Shown here one piece after another: positions 8,505 through 17,901 of a DNA stretch of 64,000 nucleotides. The DNA is taken from assembly GCA_948467735.1 (NCBI GenBank), contig CAOKFN010000023.1, positions 4,218-68,217 on the forward strand. The letters are read 5' to 3'. The stretch's first letter is position 1. Every line of letters starts with the position of its first letter. This DNA comes from an uncultured bacterium. Lineage in GTDB: Bacteria > Bacillota > Clostridia > Lachnospirales > Lachnospiraceae. Both the position numbers and the translations under genes were made by a program. Below the pieces are notes generated by a model that saw nothing but the letters and a program-made list of their open reading frames with translations, searched no databases and was not told where the DNA came from.

Positions 8505-8840
8505 ATGAAAGGCATGGGTATTTCTATGGGAAAGAAAAATGAAGATGAAATGGAAGAAATGACGGTGGAATTGGACTTGGAAGACGGCAGAGTGGTAAAT
8601 TGCGCCGTAGTCACCATTTTGACAGTGGAATCCAAAGACTACATTGCACTGCTTCCGGTAAATGAAAATGAGACGGATGAAGACGGCGAAGTATGGTTTT
8701 ATCGCTATCACGAGAATCCCGACGATCCCAGCGAGGAGCCGGAGCTGGATTATATTGACGACGATGAAGAATATGAAAAAGTCGCGGATGCTTTTGACGA
8801 ATATCTCGACAACTGCGAATTTGACGAACTGGTGGAATAA
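8505..8840 (+). CDS. DUF1292 family acidic protein
   Basis: A 111-residue, very acidic soluble protein of the DUF1292 family, common and uncharacterised in Firmicutes. The central core (VVTILTVESKDYIALLPV, GEVWFYRYHE) has the family's beta-strand pattern, and the C-terminus is Asp/Glu-rich. The start is ambiguous: this ATG, or the ATG seven codons later (8526), which follows AAAGG at longer spacing. The last 91 bases overlap, antisense, the 3' end of the helicase gene. Confidence 0.8.
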   Translation: MKGMGISMGKKNEDEMEEMTVELDLEDGRVVNCAVVTILTVESKDYIALLPVNENETDEDGEVWFYRYHENPDDPSEEPELDYIDDDEEYEKVADAFDEYLDNCEFDELVE

Positions 8841-11080
8841 TCCGCTCTTCTCTCATTAAGAAAAAGAGGATTTAAAAATCGGGAGGGCTGCCTGGGACGT
8901 TCTTTCGTACCTGTCAGGTAAAGAAGTTCCAGGCTCTTTTTAGCCCTCGTCATAGCCACATAAAAGATTCTCCTTTCTTCCTCTACGCTTGTTTCGTCGG
9001 GCATTCTGCCATGGGGATAATTTGTCTCATTACAGTCGGGAATCCACACTCTGTCAAATTCCAAGCCTTTTGCTCCATGCACTGTCAAAAGCCAGACGGC
9101 GGGTTCCTTGGTTCTTGGCTGCAAAGGACAGGAGACGCTTTTTCCTCCCGCCGCTTTTCCCCCGCCCTGTTTCAAGGCCTTGGCGTATTCCTCCTGAAAC
9201 GCTTTCCATTGCTGCCAGCTGCCGAATCCCGCCGCGTCCTCCTTCAGCCATTCCAGCATATCCTGCCATTCCTGCTGCTTTTCCGGTCTCGTTCTCCACA
9301 TTTCCTTCAGGTACCGCTCATATCCCACTGCTTTCAGAATATACTGCACCGCAGGAAGGGGCGGCATCCTGCGGATATTCTGCAGCTGTTTTTCCAGCCG
9401 GACCAATGCATTTATCACATTGATCTTCTGATGTTCCGGCATTTGGACCCTTTCATAATATGCCCGCATGGCTTGGAAATCCACAATACCTTCGCCCAGC
9501 GCCTCCCTGCTGATATAACGGGAGGGTCTGTTTATAATCCGCAGCAGCTGTTCCCTCCTCCCCTCTCCATGCGCTGCCTGCAGATACGAATTGATGTCCG
9601 CGGCTATGAAATGTTCGTAAATATTTGAGGCTTTCTCCCGCATCTCATAAGGAATGCCCGCCGCCTTAAATCTGGCCGCCGCACCCTGCATCCCGGCGTT
9701 GGTCCGAAAGAGCACCGCCCTGCTTTCCATGGAATGCCCCTCTTCCATGGAAGGGGAACAGTCCATTGTTCCGCCCCGTGCGGATAACTGCCTCATAATG
9801 TAGCAGTATTCCGCCTCCTTATCCACAAAAGCCCGAATTGACACCGGGCCCGGAAGCTTTTGAGGCGGTTCTTCTCTTTCCTGCCGAACCAGCCTTGAAC
9901 TTCCAATCGTACTTTGTATTCCGAGCGTGCTCTGGGTTCCGGCAGTATGCAGCATACCTGCAGTGCTCCGGGTTTCAGCAGTATTTAAGACGCCGACAAT
10001 GCTGCGGGTTCCGGCGGCATTCTGGGATTCCACATCCTCCATGCGGTCCGCCGCTCTTAGTTTCTTCTCAAAGCGATTTTTATTTTCCCCAATTACCGCC
10101 AGAGACGCCCGTACAATCTCCGCCCTGCTCCTATAATTCACATCCAGCAGGAGCCGCTTCGCGTGAAATTCCTCCGCAAAACGCCTCAGGCAGTCCGGTT
10201 CCGAGCCCCGGAAGCCATAGATGGACTGATCGTCGTCCCCCACGGCGAAAAGGTTATGGGGACTTGCGGACAATAATTTTACCGCTTCATACTGCACCGG
10301 ATTAATGTCTTGAAATTCATCCAGCAGAATATGCCGAAAACGCTTCTGCCAGTACTCCCCGGCCGCCCGGTTTTCCCTGAGCAGCCTTTCGCATTCCCAG
10401 AGCATATCGTCAAAATCTATGCGGCCCGTCCGTTTCACTGCCGCCCCGTATTCCCCGCAGATGGCCTCAAAGCAGGACTGCCACTTTGCCGGAGCTTGAC
10501 GTCCCGCCTCCGACAGACGCAGGGTGTTTTTATAATAGCTCACCGCGGACAATATCTGAAGCGCGTCCTCATTCAAACTGCGAAAAATATCCTCCCCTTC
10601 CGAAAATAATTTTTCCTGTGTGACATTAGGCCGTTGAACATTGGATGCAGATGGCGGGACATGCGATTGCCGGGCATACGATTGTAAAATAGGAAGCAGC
10701 AGAGATTTCTTTTCCGATAAACTTAATAAATGATTGGATTTCAGAACGTGAGATTCTCTTAAAATATGATAGAAAACGGAATGGAATGTTCCAAAATTGA
10801 CGGGATGGAACACCGGGCCGCTTATCGCGGCCATTTTGTGAAAGCGGTTCTGCATGGACAGGGCGGCTTCTTTCGTAAAGGTAATCACCAGAATGCTCTC
10901 CGGCGGGACGCCCTGTTCCAAAAGATATAAAATACGGTTTGTGATAGTGAAGGTTTTGCCTGAGCCGGGGCCGGCCAATAATAGCAGCGGCCCCTCCCCG
11001 TGAAGCACGGCCCGGCGCTGGGCTTCATTCATTCCGCCCAGACGCTCTCTCATAGCCGCAGATACACGAAATTCAGACAT
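8750..11080 (-). CDS. UvrD/Rep/PcrA-type superfamily 1 DNA helicase
   Basis: A 776-residue ATP-dependent 3'-5' DNA helicase. Motif I GPGSGKT is at residues 37-43, followed by LLDEFQDINP (motif II), GDDDQSIYGFRG (III), LTVHGAKGLEFDRVW (V) and FYVAMTRAK (VI). Between motifs III and V there is a repetitive insert near residues 350-400 with recurring AGT-x-S units. The protein continues about 30 residues past the usual end (PSRFLNPLF) as a Ser-rich tail encoded antisense to the DUF1292 gene. Its ATG overlaps the gltX stop by eight bases (ATGTCTGA), so it is translationally coupled to gltX. It probably acts in repair or replication restart. Confidence 0.9.
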   Translation of the reverse strand: MSEFRVSAAMRERLGGMNEAQRRAVLHGEGPLLLLAGPGSGKTFTITNRILYLLEQGVPPESILVITFTKEAALSMQNRFHKMAAISGPVFHPVNFGTFHSVFYHILRESHVLKSNHLLSLSEKKSLLLPILQSYARQSHVPPSASNVQRPNVTQEKLFSEGEDIFRSLNEDALQILSAVSYYKNTLRLSEAGRQAPAKWQSCFEAICGEYGAAVKRTGRIDFDDMLWECERLLRENRAAGEYWQKRFRHILLDEFQDINPVQYEAVKLLSASPHNLFAVGDDDQSIYGFRGSEPDCLRRFAEEFHAKRLLLDVNYRSRAEIVRASLAVIGENKNRFEKKLRAADRMEDVESQNAAGTRSIVGVLNTAETRSTAGMLHTAGTQSTLGIQSTIGSSRLVRQEREEPPQKLPGPVSIRAFVDKEAEYCYIMRQLSARGGTMDCSPSMEEGHSMESRAVLFRTNAGMQGAAARFKAAGIPYEMREKASNIYEHFIAADINSYLQAAHGEGRREQLLRIINRPSRYISREALGEGIVDFQAMRAYYERVQMPEHQKINVINALVRLEKQLQNIRRMPPLPAVQYILKAVGYERYLKEMWRTRPEKQQEWQDMLEWLKEDAAGFGSWQQWKAFQEEYAKALKQGGGKAAGGKSVSCPLQPRTKEPAVWLLTVHGAKGLEFDRVWIPDCNETNYPHGRMPDETSVEEERRIFYVAMTRAKKSLELLYLTGTKERPRQPSRFLNPLFLNERRADYSTSSSNSQLSRYSSKASATFSYSSSSSI

Positions 11081-12581
11081 TTTGCAGCTTTGCGATTCCC
11101 TTCCTGATTCTGCGTAAGGATTCCTCTTTGCCCAATACCTCCATAATCTCGGTGGCTCCCGCAGGCGTCATCTGCTTTCCCGATACCGCCGTGCGGATGG
11201 GCCACATCACATAACCGTTCTTACAGCCTTTCTGCTCCACATATTTTAACAGCGTTTGATACAGCCCGTCATTACTGTAATCTTCCTGCGCCTCCAGCAG
11301 AGGCAGTACCTCCGTAAGCACCTCCAGAGACGAAGCGCCGTCCGTCTTCATTTTCTTATGGGTATACATGGCAGTATCGTACTCCGGCAGTTCCCGGAAA
11401 AAGTCCGTCATTTCCTCAATATCCGGAAATACCTCGATTCTTGTCTTGACCATGGCCGCAATTTTCCTAAGCACCCCGGCGTCCATCAACCTGCCCGAAG
11501 CGGACGCTCCGCTCTCGGCGCAGGACTCCTCGACCACGCCCAGCGCCTTCTTCAAATAAGGCTCCGCCATCTCATAAAACCTGTCAAAATCCATGGCCTT
11601 AATATACTCGCCGTTCATCCAGCGCAGCTTTACCATATCAAACACCGCAGGGGATTTGCTGATTCTGTGATAGTCAAATTCCTTGATCAATTCCTCCAGT
11701 GAGAAAATCTCCCTGTTATCCTCGGGACTCCATCCCAAAAGCGCGATAAAATTCACAATCGCCTCCGTCACAAATCCCTGAGCAAGCAGTCCCTCAAAGG
11801 ACTCGCTCCCTCCCCTCTTGGCCAGCTTCTTATGGTTCTCATCCGTGACCAAGGGCAGATGGACGTATTTGGGAGGCTCCCAGCCGAAAGCTTCATAGAG
11901 ACGCTGATATTTGGGCGAGGAGGACAGATACTCGTTCCCCCGCACCACATGGGTAATATTCATCGTATGGTCATCCACCACATTGGCAAAATTATACGTG
12001 GGAAACCCGTCCGACTTGATTAATATCATATCGTTCAGCTGTGAATTTTCCACCGTAATATCCCCATACAGCTCGTCGTGAAAGGTGGTGGTTCCCTCCG
12101 CGGGGTTGTTCTGGCGGATGACAAAAGGCCTGCCCTCCGCCAGCTTGGCCTCGATTTCCTCCGCGGAAAGCGACAGGCAGTGCTTGTCGTAAACCGAGAT
12201 TTCCTTTCCCTCCACCACCTCCGTTTTCAGGGAAGCCAGCCTCTCCTTATCGCAGAAGCAGTAATACGCCTCTCCTTTTTCGATTAACTCCTTGGCGTAT
12301 TTCATATAAATGCCCGTCTTAACACGCTCGCTCTGCACATAGGGACCATATCCGCCGTCCTTATCCGGCCCCTCGTCATGTATTAATCCGGTCTGCGCCA
12401 GCGTCCGGTATATAATCTCCTCGGCGCCCTCCACGAAACGCTCCTGATCCGTATCCTCAATCCGGAGCAGAAAAGTCCCGTCCTCGTGCTTTGCGATCAA
12501 AAACTCGTATAAAGCGGAACGAAGATTGCCCACATGCATTTTCCCCGTGGGGCTGGGCGCATACCTTATCCTGATTTTCAT
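11073..12581 (-). CDS. gltX: Glutamyl-tRNA synthetase
   Basis: A 502-residue class I aminoacyl-tRNA synthetase charging tRNA-Glu. The HIGH-like motif appears as PSPTGKMHVGN at the N-terminus and the KMSKR loop as KKLAKRGG; GNEYLSSSPKY and the C-terminal anticodon-binding region are present. The start at MKIRIRYAP follows a GGAGGT box; an upstream extension of 30 codons lacks family similarity. It is followed with overlap by the helicase gene and preceded by a DUF3899-like gene. A perfect GNRA-loop hairpin lies just upstream of the ribosome binding site. Confidence 0.95.
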   Translation of the reverse strand: MKIRIRYAPSPTGKMHVGNLRSALYEFLIAKHEDGTFLLRIEDTDQERFVEGAEEIIYRTLAQTGLIHDEGPDKDGGYGPYVQSERVKTGIYMKYAKELIEKGEAYYCFCDKERLASLKTEVVEGKEISVYDKHCLSLSAEEIEAKLAEGRPFVIRQNNPAEGTTTFHDELYGDITVENSQLNDMILIKSDGFPTYNFANVVDDHTMNITHVVRGNEYLSSSPKYQRLYEAFGWEPPKYVHLPLVTDENHKKLAKRGGSESFEGLLAQGFVTEAIVNFIALLGWSPEDNREIFSLEELIKEFDYHRISKSPAVFDMVKLRWMNGEYIKAMDFDRFYEMAEPYLKKALGVVEESCAESGASASGRLMDAGVLRKIAAMVKTRIEVFPDIEEMTDFFRELPEYDTAMYTHKKMKTDGASSLEVLTEVLPLLEAQEDYSNDGLYQTLLKYVEQKGCKNGYVMWPIRTAVSGKQMTPAGATEIMEVLGKEESLRRIRKGIAKLQNV

Positions 12582-12595
12582 TCCGATACCTCCCT

Positions 12596-12611
12596 GTCCG
12601 CTTTCGCGGAC
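12596..12611. promoter_or_regulatory. Hairpin with T-run, upstream of gltX
   Basis: GTCCGC and GCGGAC form a perfect six-pair stem. Read on the minus strand the loop is GAAA and the stem ends a few bases before the gltX Shine-Dalgarno. Read on the plus strand it is followed by eight Ts, the form of an intrinsic terminator that could stop antisense transcription. Confidence 0.5.
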
Positions 12612-12737
12612 TTTTTTTTCATAATTCTTGACAGCTGCAAAAACCGGAAGAATTCCCGCTTTCACAGGCATGATATCAACATCCTGATCATTGGCGGCGA
12701 AGCCTTCCGGCTTCCCGTCGGAGGCTTATCTCATCCG

Positions 12738-13133
12738 CTAATACTGATACCACACATACGTCAGCGCAAGACTCGCCAGCAGGAACAAAACCCCTACAAA
12801 CAGGGTAGAATTCCCGCCCTTCGCCTTCCTCTCTTCCTGCTTTTCCATTTTAAATTCATAAAAATCCGTCAGATTGTCGCGCACAAGCCCGGGAATCAGC
12901 GCATGAGCCCCTTTGCGCAGCGCATAGCCGAAGACGTCCAATATGCCCGTGGAAGAAACATACACAATGACGCCCATTGCAATAAACAAAAGCGCGGTCA
13001 CGGTAAAGCCGTCGCAGATAATCAAAATTCTGTCCGCGCCGCTCTCCGCCTCAAAAATTCCCCGATAACACATGACGCCAAAGGAAAGCGCCAATCCCAG
13101 CGCAGCCTGCACCATATACTTCACATATTTCAT
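12738..13133 (-). CDS. Small membrane protein, DUF3899-like
   Basis: A 131-residue membrane protein with three predicted helices: residues 7-23, about 38-58 (ALLFIAMGVIVYVSS) and the C-terminal GVLFLLASLALTYVW. The middle contains DVFGYALRKGAHAL and a charged cytoplasmic loop. It resembles the DUF3899 family; no function is known. It begins eight bases after the end of the oppF-like gene, so it is probably co-transcribed with the peptide transporter. Confidence 0.65.
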   Translation of the reverse strand: MKYVKYMVQAALGLALSFGVMCYRGIFEAESGADRILIICDGFTVTALLFIAMGVIVYVSSTGILDVFGYALRKGAHALIPGLVRDNLTDFYEFKMEKQEERKAKGGNSTLFVGVLFLLASLALTYVWYQY

Positions 13134-13141
13134 AGGACGGC

Positions 13142-14200
13142 CTATTCCTGTACGCTGGCGCGGTATTTGTCAAATTCCGCCTGATTGCAGTGTACGAAAT
13201 GTCCGGGCAGAATCTCCCGAAGAGCGGGCTTATCCACGCTGTAATCATGCTCCTTCAAGGGCACGTAGGTAATTCTTTTCCTCTGCTTCTCATACTCCGG
13301 ATCCGGCATGGGAATCGCCGACAGCAGAGACCTTGTATAAGGGTGAAGGGGATGGAGGAACAGCTCGTCGCTGTCGGCAAGCTCCACCATCTTGCCGTAG
13401 TACATCACGCCGATTCTATCCGAAAAATACTTTACCACGGAGAGATCGTGGGCCACAAAAAGAACCGTCAGGCCCATTTTTTCCCGCAGATCGTCCAGCA
13501 GATTAATCACCTGCGCCTGAATGGACACATCCAGCGCGCTCACCGGCTCGTCTGCGATAATAAGCTCCGGCTCCATGACCACCGCCCGGGCCACGCCGAT
13601 ACGCTGTCTCTGGCCGCCGGAGAACTCATGGGGATACCGGCCCGCATGTTCCCTCACCAGCCCCACCATTTCCAGCGCTTCATAGACCTTCTTCTCTATG
13701 ACCTTTTTGTCCTTTTCCCCGTTGATAACCAGTCCCTCGGAGATAATCTGACCCACGGTCATACGGGGATCCAGAGAGGCGATTGGGTCTTGGAAAATCA
13801 TCTGGATATCCGTATAAAACCTTCTTTTTTTATGATCCCTCTTCGCCGCCTTGATTTCTTCCTGCTGGGCCTTGATATAATTTTCCAGCTCCGCCTTCTT
13901 TGCGGTTTCGGTTTTCAGCTTCTGTCTGGCTTCCTTGATATTCTCCCGATAGGACAGGGTTCCCGCCGCAATGCGCTCTCCCTTGAAGTAAATATTGCCG
14001 GAGGTGATGTCGTAGAGCTTGATAATGGAGCGGCCCGTGGTGGTCTTGCCGCAGCCCGACTCCCCCACCAGCCCGAACACTTCGCCCTTTTTAATCTCAA
14101 AGCTCACGTCGTCCACCGCTTTATTTTTCTTAAAATACTGGCATAGATGCTCCACCTTCAATAACGTTTCGCCTTCTTTTACCTTCGCTCTCTCACTCAT
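13142..14200 (-). CDS. Oligopeptide ABC transporter ATP-binding protein, OppF-like
   Basis: A 352-residue cytoplasmic ATPase. Walker A GESGCGKT, Q-loop MIFQDPIASLDPRMT, signature FSGGQRQR and Walker B LIIADEPVSALD are intact, and the C-terminal HPLHPYTRSLLSAIP is the OppF/DppF hallmark. A Lys/Glu-rich helical insertion of roughly 45 residues sits between the N-terminal strands and the Q-loop. The usual C-terminal cysteine motif is absent. The ATG overlaps the oppD-like stop (ATGAGTGA) and follows AGAGGTG; a GTG three codons upstream is less likely. It powers peptide import together with OppD, B, C and A. Confidence 0.93.
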   Translation of the reverse strand: MSERAKVKEGETLLKVEHLCQYFKKNKAVDDVSFEIKKGEVFGLVGESGCGKTTTGRSIIKLYDITSGNIYFKGERIAAGTLSYRENIKEARQKLKTETAKKAELENYIKAQQEEIKAAKRDHKKRRFYTDIQMIFQDPIASLDPRMTVGQIISEGLVINGEKDKKVIEKKVYEALEMVGLVREHAGRYPHEFSGGQRQRIGVARAVVMEPELIIADEPVSALDVSIQAQVINLLDDLREKMGLTVLFVAHDLSVVKYFSDRIGVMYYGKMVELADSDELFLHPLHPYTRSLLSAIPMPDPEYEKQRKRITYVPLKEHDYSVDKPALREILPGHFVHCNQAEFDKYRASVQE

Positions 14201-16358
14201 GGGCCGCACCTCTCTTTGCTTTCATCCGGGCTATTCTGTCCGTAATCGTCTTAGGGATCTCTACCTTAGGCGCATCCGGATGCAGGAGCCATGTGGCCGC
14301 CTGATGGGTATCGCTGATTTTAAACATGGGCGGCTGCATCTCAAAGTCAATCTTAAGGGCATATTTATTTCTGTCCGCAAAGGCGTCTCCCACGGGAGGA
14401 TATATCATATTGGGGGGGGTGCCGGAAATGGCCTCCAGCTTCTCGTTGGTCTCCACATCCGGCATTGCCGACAAAAGCGCCCATGTATAAGGATGCGCCG
14501 GGGAATAGAACATATCCTCGCTTGTTCCGATCTCCACAATCTTACCCGCGTACATCACCGCAATCCTGTCCGCCATATTGGCCACGACCCCAAGATCATG
14601 GGTAATGAAAATAATGGAAAGATGCCTTCTCTCCTTCAGACTGTTAATCAATTCCAATATCTGCGCCTGTATGGTCACGTCCAGAGCCGTGGTGGGCTCG
14701 TCGCAGATTAAAATATCCGGATCCGCCGCCAGTGCGATTGCAATCACGATTCTCTGCCTCATACCGCCGGAAAACTCGAAAGGATACTGGCGATAACGCT
14801 TTCTGGTATCGGAAATGCCCACCTCTTCCATCAGCTTCAGGGCCTTGTACTTGGCCATGGTCTTCGTAACCTTCAGAACCACTCCCGAAGCGTTTTCCTT
14901 GAAAAACGCAATCAGCCGCTTTGTCTCTCCGTCATAATCCCTTGCGTCCTTATTCTTAAGAACCGCCTTATAATGCTCTATCATGCGGTCCACGCAGGCC
15001 AGCACCGTCTCCTTGGCCAGATCCAAATCCACGGCGGTGGACGGCGGAACCTTCCATGAAGGCTTCTTTCCACCCGCGGCAAGTCTGTCATATTTTTTCT
15101 GCTGCTTATTATGGACGACAGCCGCCTTCTTATTCTTGCCGATACCCGAAAAATATTGATCCAGATCGCCCTTTAGGCTGATGGCAAAGGTGTACGCAAC
15201 ACTGTCCTTATTGATTTCCAGTCTGTCGATGGATTTCTCCACCGCCTCGGACATCACCCTGCAGGCCTCATAGCAGGCCGTCTTATCCAGATTCTCCGCA
15301 GTAAAGACGCCCCTCTTTTCCTCCAATACCTTCAACGCCTCCTGCTTCAAGGCATTGTGCTCCTTGGCGCTGTGTGCCAAGGCCTCCGCCGCATAATGGC
15401 GGAATTCATCCATAAAATGTTCGTCCGCATACCTGCGCAGATAGGCGTTCAATTCCGCCACGGGCTTATCCGGCAGGGCTTCCCCGGAAAAGGTAATATA
15501 ATATCCCATATTGAAGAAGTCCGGTTCGTCTTTCTTTAGCGCCTCCTCCACAATCTCCTTTATCTGGGTGAGAATGCGCACGGTCTGGGGATATTCCTTC
15601 CTGCCGATCTCCCCTCCGCTCACCTTTTTCAGCTCGGCCGCAAGCTGCGCTATCTTTTCGGCATCCGTGCCGCTTACCACATAATCGTTCGGCACCTGCT
15701 TCGCCAGCCGGATAATCTCGTTGATATTATACTTCTCATCCTCAAACGCCTTTTTCTCAATGTGGAACAGAACGTCCTTGATGGCGTCCACCACTTCCTC
15801 AGCGGCTTCATGGGCGGTCATATATGCCTGTTCCAGCTCAATATGTTTAAACTCAAATTTATCGAAATTCTTACACATGGCCTTCAGCTGTTCCGCCTTC
15901 GCCCCGTCTCCCTTGGCGGAAGCTTCCACCATCGCCTTTTCAAAAAGCGCCAGCGTAGAGTTAAACGCCTGCCTGCTGGATTTCTGTCTGGCCTTTCCCT
16001 TCAAAAGCATGGCCTCCGTCAGCTGCTTTCCTATGCGCATGATGGGATTTAAGCTGGACAGGGGATCTTGGAAGATCATAGCGATCTTATCCCCGCGGAT
16101 ATGATAAAACTCATCCTCGGAAACCTTCAAAAGATCCATGCCGTCATAAATGATGGAGCCGCCCTCCACGATGGAGTTGCCCGCAAGAATCCCAAGGATT
16201 GCCTTGCTGGTAACGGATTTGCCGGAGCCGGACTCTCCCACAATGGCAAGAGTCTCTCCTTTTTGCAGATCAAAGCTGATATTCCTTACCGCCTGAACCT
16301 TCCCTGCGGGAGTGCGGAAGGAAACCACCAGATTATTGACAGATAATTTTTTCTCCAT
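14193..16358 (-). CDS. OppD-like ABC ATPase with about 370-residue insertion
   Basis: A 721-residue ATPase, about twice the usual OppD length. Walker A GESGSGKS is at 41-48 and the Q-loop MIFQDPLSSLNP near 94. The signature FSGGMRQR appears only at 529-536, leaving about 430 residues where OppD normally has about 60. The insertion (about 120-500) is Lys/Glu/Ala-rich and mostly helical in character. Walker B ILICDEP (549-555) and HPYTWALLSAMP follow. The C-terminal region aligned to the OppD/DppD iron-sulphur motif has no cysteines. All nucleotide-binding motifs are intact, so the protein should be active. The gene is three bases downstream of oppC. Confidence 0.92.
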   Translation of the reverse strand: MEKKLSVNNLVVSFRTPAGKVQAVRNISFDLQKGETLAIVGESGSGKSVTSKAILGILAGNSIVEGGSIIYDGMDLLKVSEDEFYHIRGDKIAMIFQDPLSSLNPIMRIGKQLTEAMLLKGKARQKSSRQAFNSTLALFEKAMVEASAKGDGAKAEQLKAMCKNFDKFEFKHIELEQAYMTAHEAAEEVVDAIKDVLFHIEKKAFEDEKYNINEIIRLAKQVPNDYVVSGTDAEKIAQLAAELKKVSGGEIGRKEYPQTVRILTQIKEIVEEALKKDEPDFFNMGYYITFSGEALPDKPVAELNAYLRRYADEHFMDEFRHYAAEALAHSAKEHNALKQEALKVLEEKRGVFTAENLDKTACYEACRVMSEAVEKSIDRLEINKDSVAYTFAISLKGDLDQYFSGIGKNKKAAVVHNKQQKKYDRLAAGGKKPSWKVPPSTAVDLDLAKETVLACVDRMIEHYKAVLKNKDARDYDGETKRLIAFFKENASGVVLKVTKTMAKYKALKLMEEVGISDTRKRYRQYPFEFSGGMRQRIVIAIALAADPDILICDEPTTALDVTIQAQILELINSLKERRHLSIIFITHDLGVVANMADRIAVMYAGKIVEIGTSEDMFYSPAHPYTWALLSAMPDVETNEKLEAISGTPPNMIYPPVGDAFADRNKYALKIDFEMQPPMFKISDTHQAATWLLHPDAPKVEIPKTITDRIARMKAKRGAAHE

Positions 16359-16361
16359 AGG

Positions 16362-17900
16362 TTAATCCTCCGTTCCACGCAGTGAAGGGTTGAAAGCGTC
16401 TCTCAATCCATTCCCGAACAAGTTAAAGGAAATCATCATCATCGAAATCAAAAGCGCCGGAAACAGTATCATATGAGGATAGCTTGCCAGCATGGGCTGA
16501 CCCGCGGACAGCATGCTTCCGATGGAGGACAGCGTCGCGGAATCCAGATTGATGATGCCCAGATAAGAAAGGTTTGACTCCGAGTACACCACGCTTGGAA
16601 TCATCAATGCGCAGCTTGTAATCAAAGTACCCAGCGCATTGGGGAAGATATGTTTAAACATCAGTCTGGCGTCGCTTGCCCCCAAGGTTCTCGCGGCCAG
16701 AATGTATTCCTGATTCTTATAACGGTAAAACTGCATACGCACTCTGGAAGCCATGCCCAGCCAGCCCGTGAGCACAAAGGCAAACAAAAGCGCCGGCACC
16801 ACTCCCACCTTTCTGGACAAATGCAGCTGGAACAAAGTCGATACGACGATAAAGGGAACATAGTTCAAAATATCGGAAATACGCTCCATCACCAAGTCAA
16901 CGGCCCCGCCATAATATCCCTCGACAGCGCCGTAAATAGCGCCGATGAACATATTGATGGCAGACACGCCCAGCGCAAGCAGAATACTGAATCTTGCGGC
17001 TTTGGCAAGTCTGGTCAGGATATCCTGCCCATAATTATTGGTGCCGAAGAGGAAACTGGGTTCAAAGCCGTAACGATACTGGAAATAAGTATAGGTAAAC
17101 AGTCTCGTCTTATACCCCACCGCGCTGGAAGTACCTGTGGCAACGGCATACTTGTAAGAACCGTCGTCCCCCGGGACGCGGAGGCTGTCGTAATGTCCGT
17201 CATTTCCGGTCGTCTTGTAAATGGGGACAAAATTGCCCTCCTTGTCAAGCTTCGGAGCGCCTTTCTGGGTACACTCATACCACACGTTGGCGTTGTTCTT
17301 TAGAGATTCCAGCATAAAGGAGGAGGTGTTTACCGCCGGATAAATCACCTGAATCCCCGATTCATTCTGCCATCTCTGGATATCCTGATATTCCGCTTCG
17401 GTCAGCGTCAGGTAAATCATGCCGTTCTTTAAATAAGAATCCGTCCTGATATCGTAATAAGTGGTATTGGTAGTGCTGGAGGCGTCCTCATAATTCGCAC
17501 GATAGACCTCCTTGATCGGGGACATGCCCGTTTCCTCGCCGATGGCAAGGCGGGAATAATAATCATTTTGGTTCACCGTCTCATCCATACAGCCGTCCCA
17601 TCCCAGCCACCCGAGAAAGCGGCTCTTGGGAAGCAGCTTGCCGTACTGCAGATAAAGGGGATCCGTGGGCGTCATCGTATAATTATTCTCACAGAAAACA
17701 GGCACAAAAATGGCAAAGAGTATCACCAGAAAGATAATGATCGCCGCGATTACGGAGCTCTTGTTGCGGCAGAAACGCCCCATGGCGTCCTTAAAATATC
17801 CCACGGGCTTTGTGTCCAGACTCTTATCATGAATGGACTCCTCCCGCTTGTAAAATTCAAATTTTTCCTTGGGTATCTTCGTATAATCCACCTGTTTCAT
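16362..17900 (-). CDS. OppC-like permease with large extracytoplasmic insertion
   Basis: A 512-residue permease, against about 300 for usual OppC. TM1 (about 49-70) is followed by roughly 210 residues of external domain, rich in Tyr, Asn and Thr, before the conserved FLFGTNNYGQDILTRL and the remaining five helices. The EAA-like loop (AARTLGASDARLMFKHIFPNALG) that contacts the ATPases is present. The ATG follows the oppB stop by one base. The insertion faces the substrate-binding protein and probably contacts it. Confidence 0.92.
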   Translation of the reverse strand: MKQVDYTKIPKEKFEFYKREESIHDKSLDTKPVGYFKDAMGRFCRNKSSVIAAIIIFLVILFAIFVPVFCENNYTMTPTDPLYLQYGKLLPKSRFLGWLGWDGCMDETVNQNDYYSRLAIGEETGMSPIKEVYRANYEDASSTTNTTYYDIRTDSYLKNGMIYLTLTEAEYQDIQRWQNESGIQVIYPAVNTSSFMLESLKNNANVWYECTQKGAPKLDKEGNFVPIYKTTGNDGHYDSLRVPGDDGSYKYAVATGTSSAVGYKTRLFTYTYFQYRYGFEPSFLFGTNNYGQDILTRLAKAARFSILLALGVSAINMFIGAIYGAVEGYYGGAVDLVMERISDILNYVPFIVVSTLFQLHLSRKVGVVPALLFAFVLTGWLGMASRVRMQFYRYKNQEYILAARTLGASDARLMFKHIFPNALGTLITSCALMIPSVVYSESNLSYLGIINLDSATLSSIGSMLSAGQPMLASYPHMILFPALLISMMMISFNLFGNGLRDAFNPSLRGTED

Positions 17901-17901
17901 A

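Noticed and set aside
12582..12737. T-box leader before gltX
   Set aside because: The gap is only about 150 bases and no T-box sequence or antiterminator was recognised.
13190..14146. 318-codon plus-strand frame opposite oppF
   Set aside because: It is an antisense shadow of a well-conserved ATPase; His/Leu-rich with no recognisable domain.
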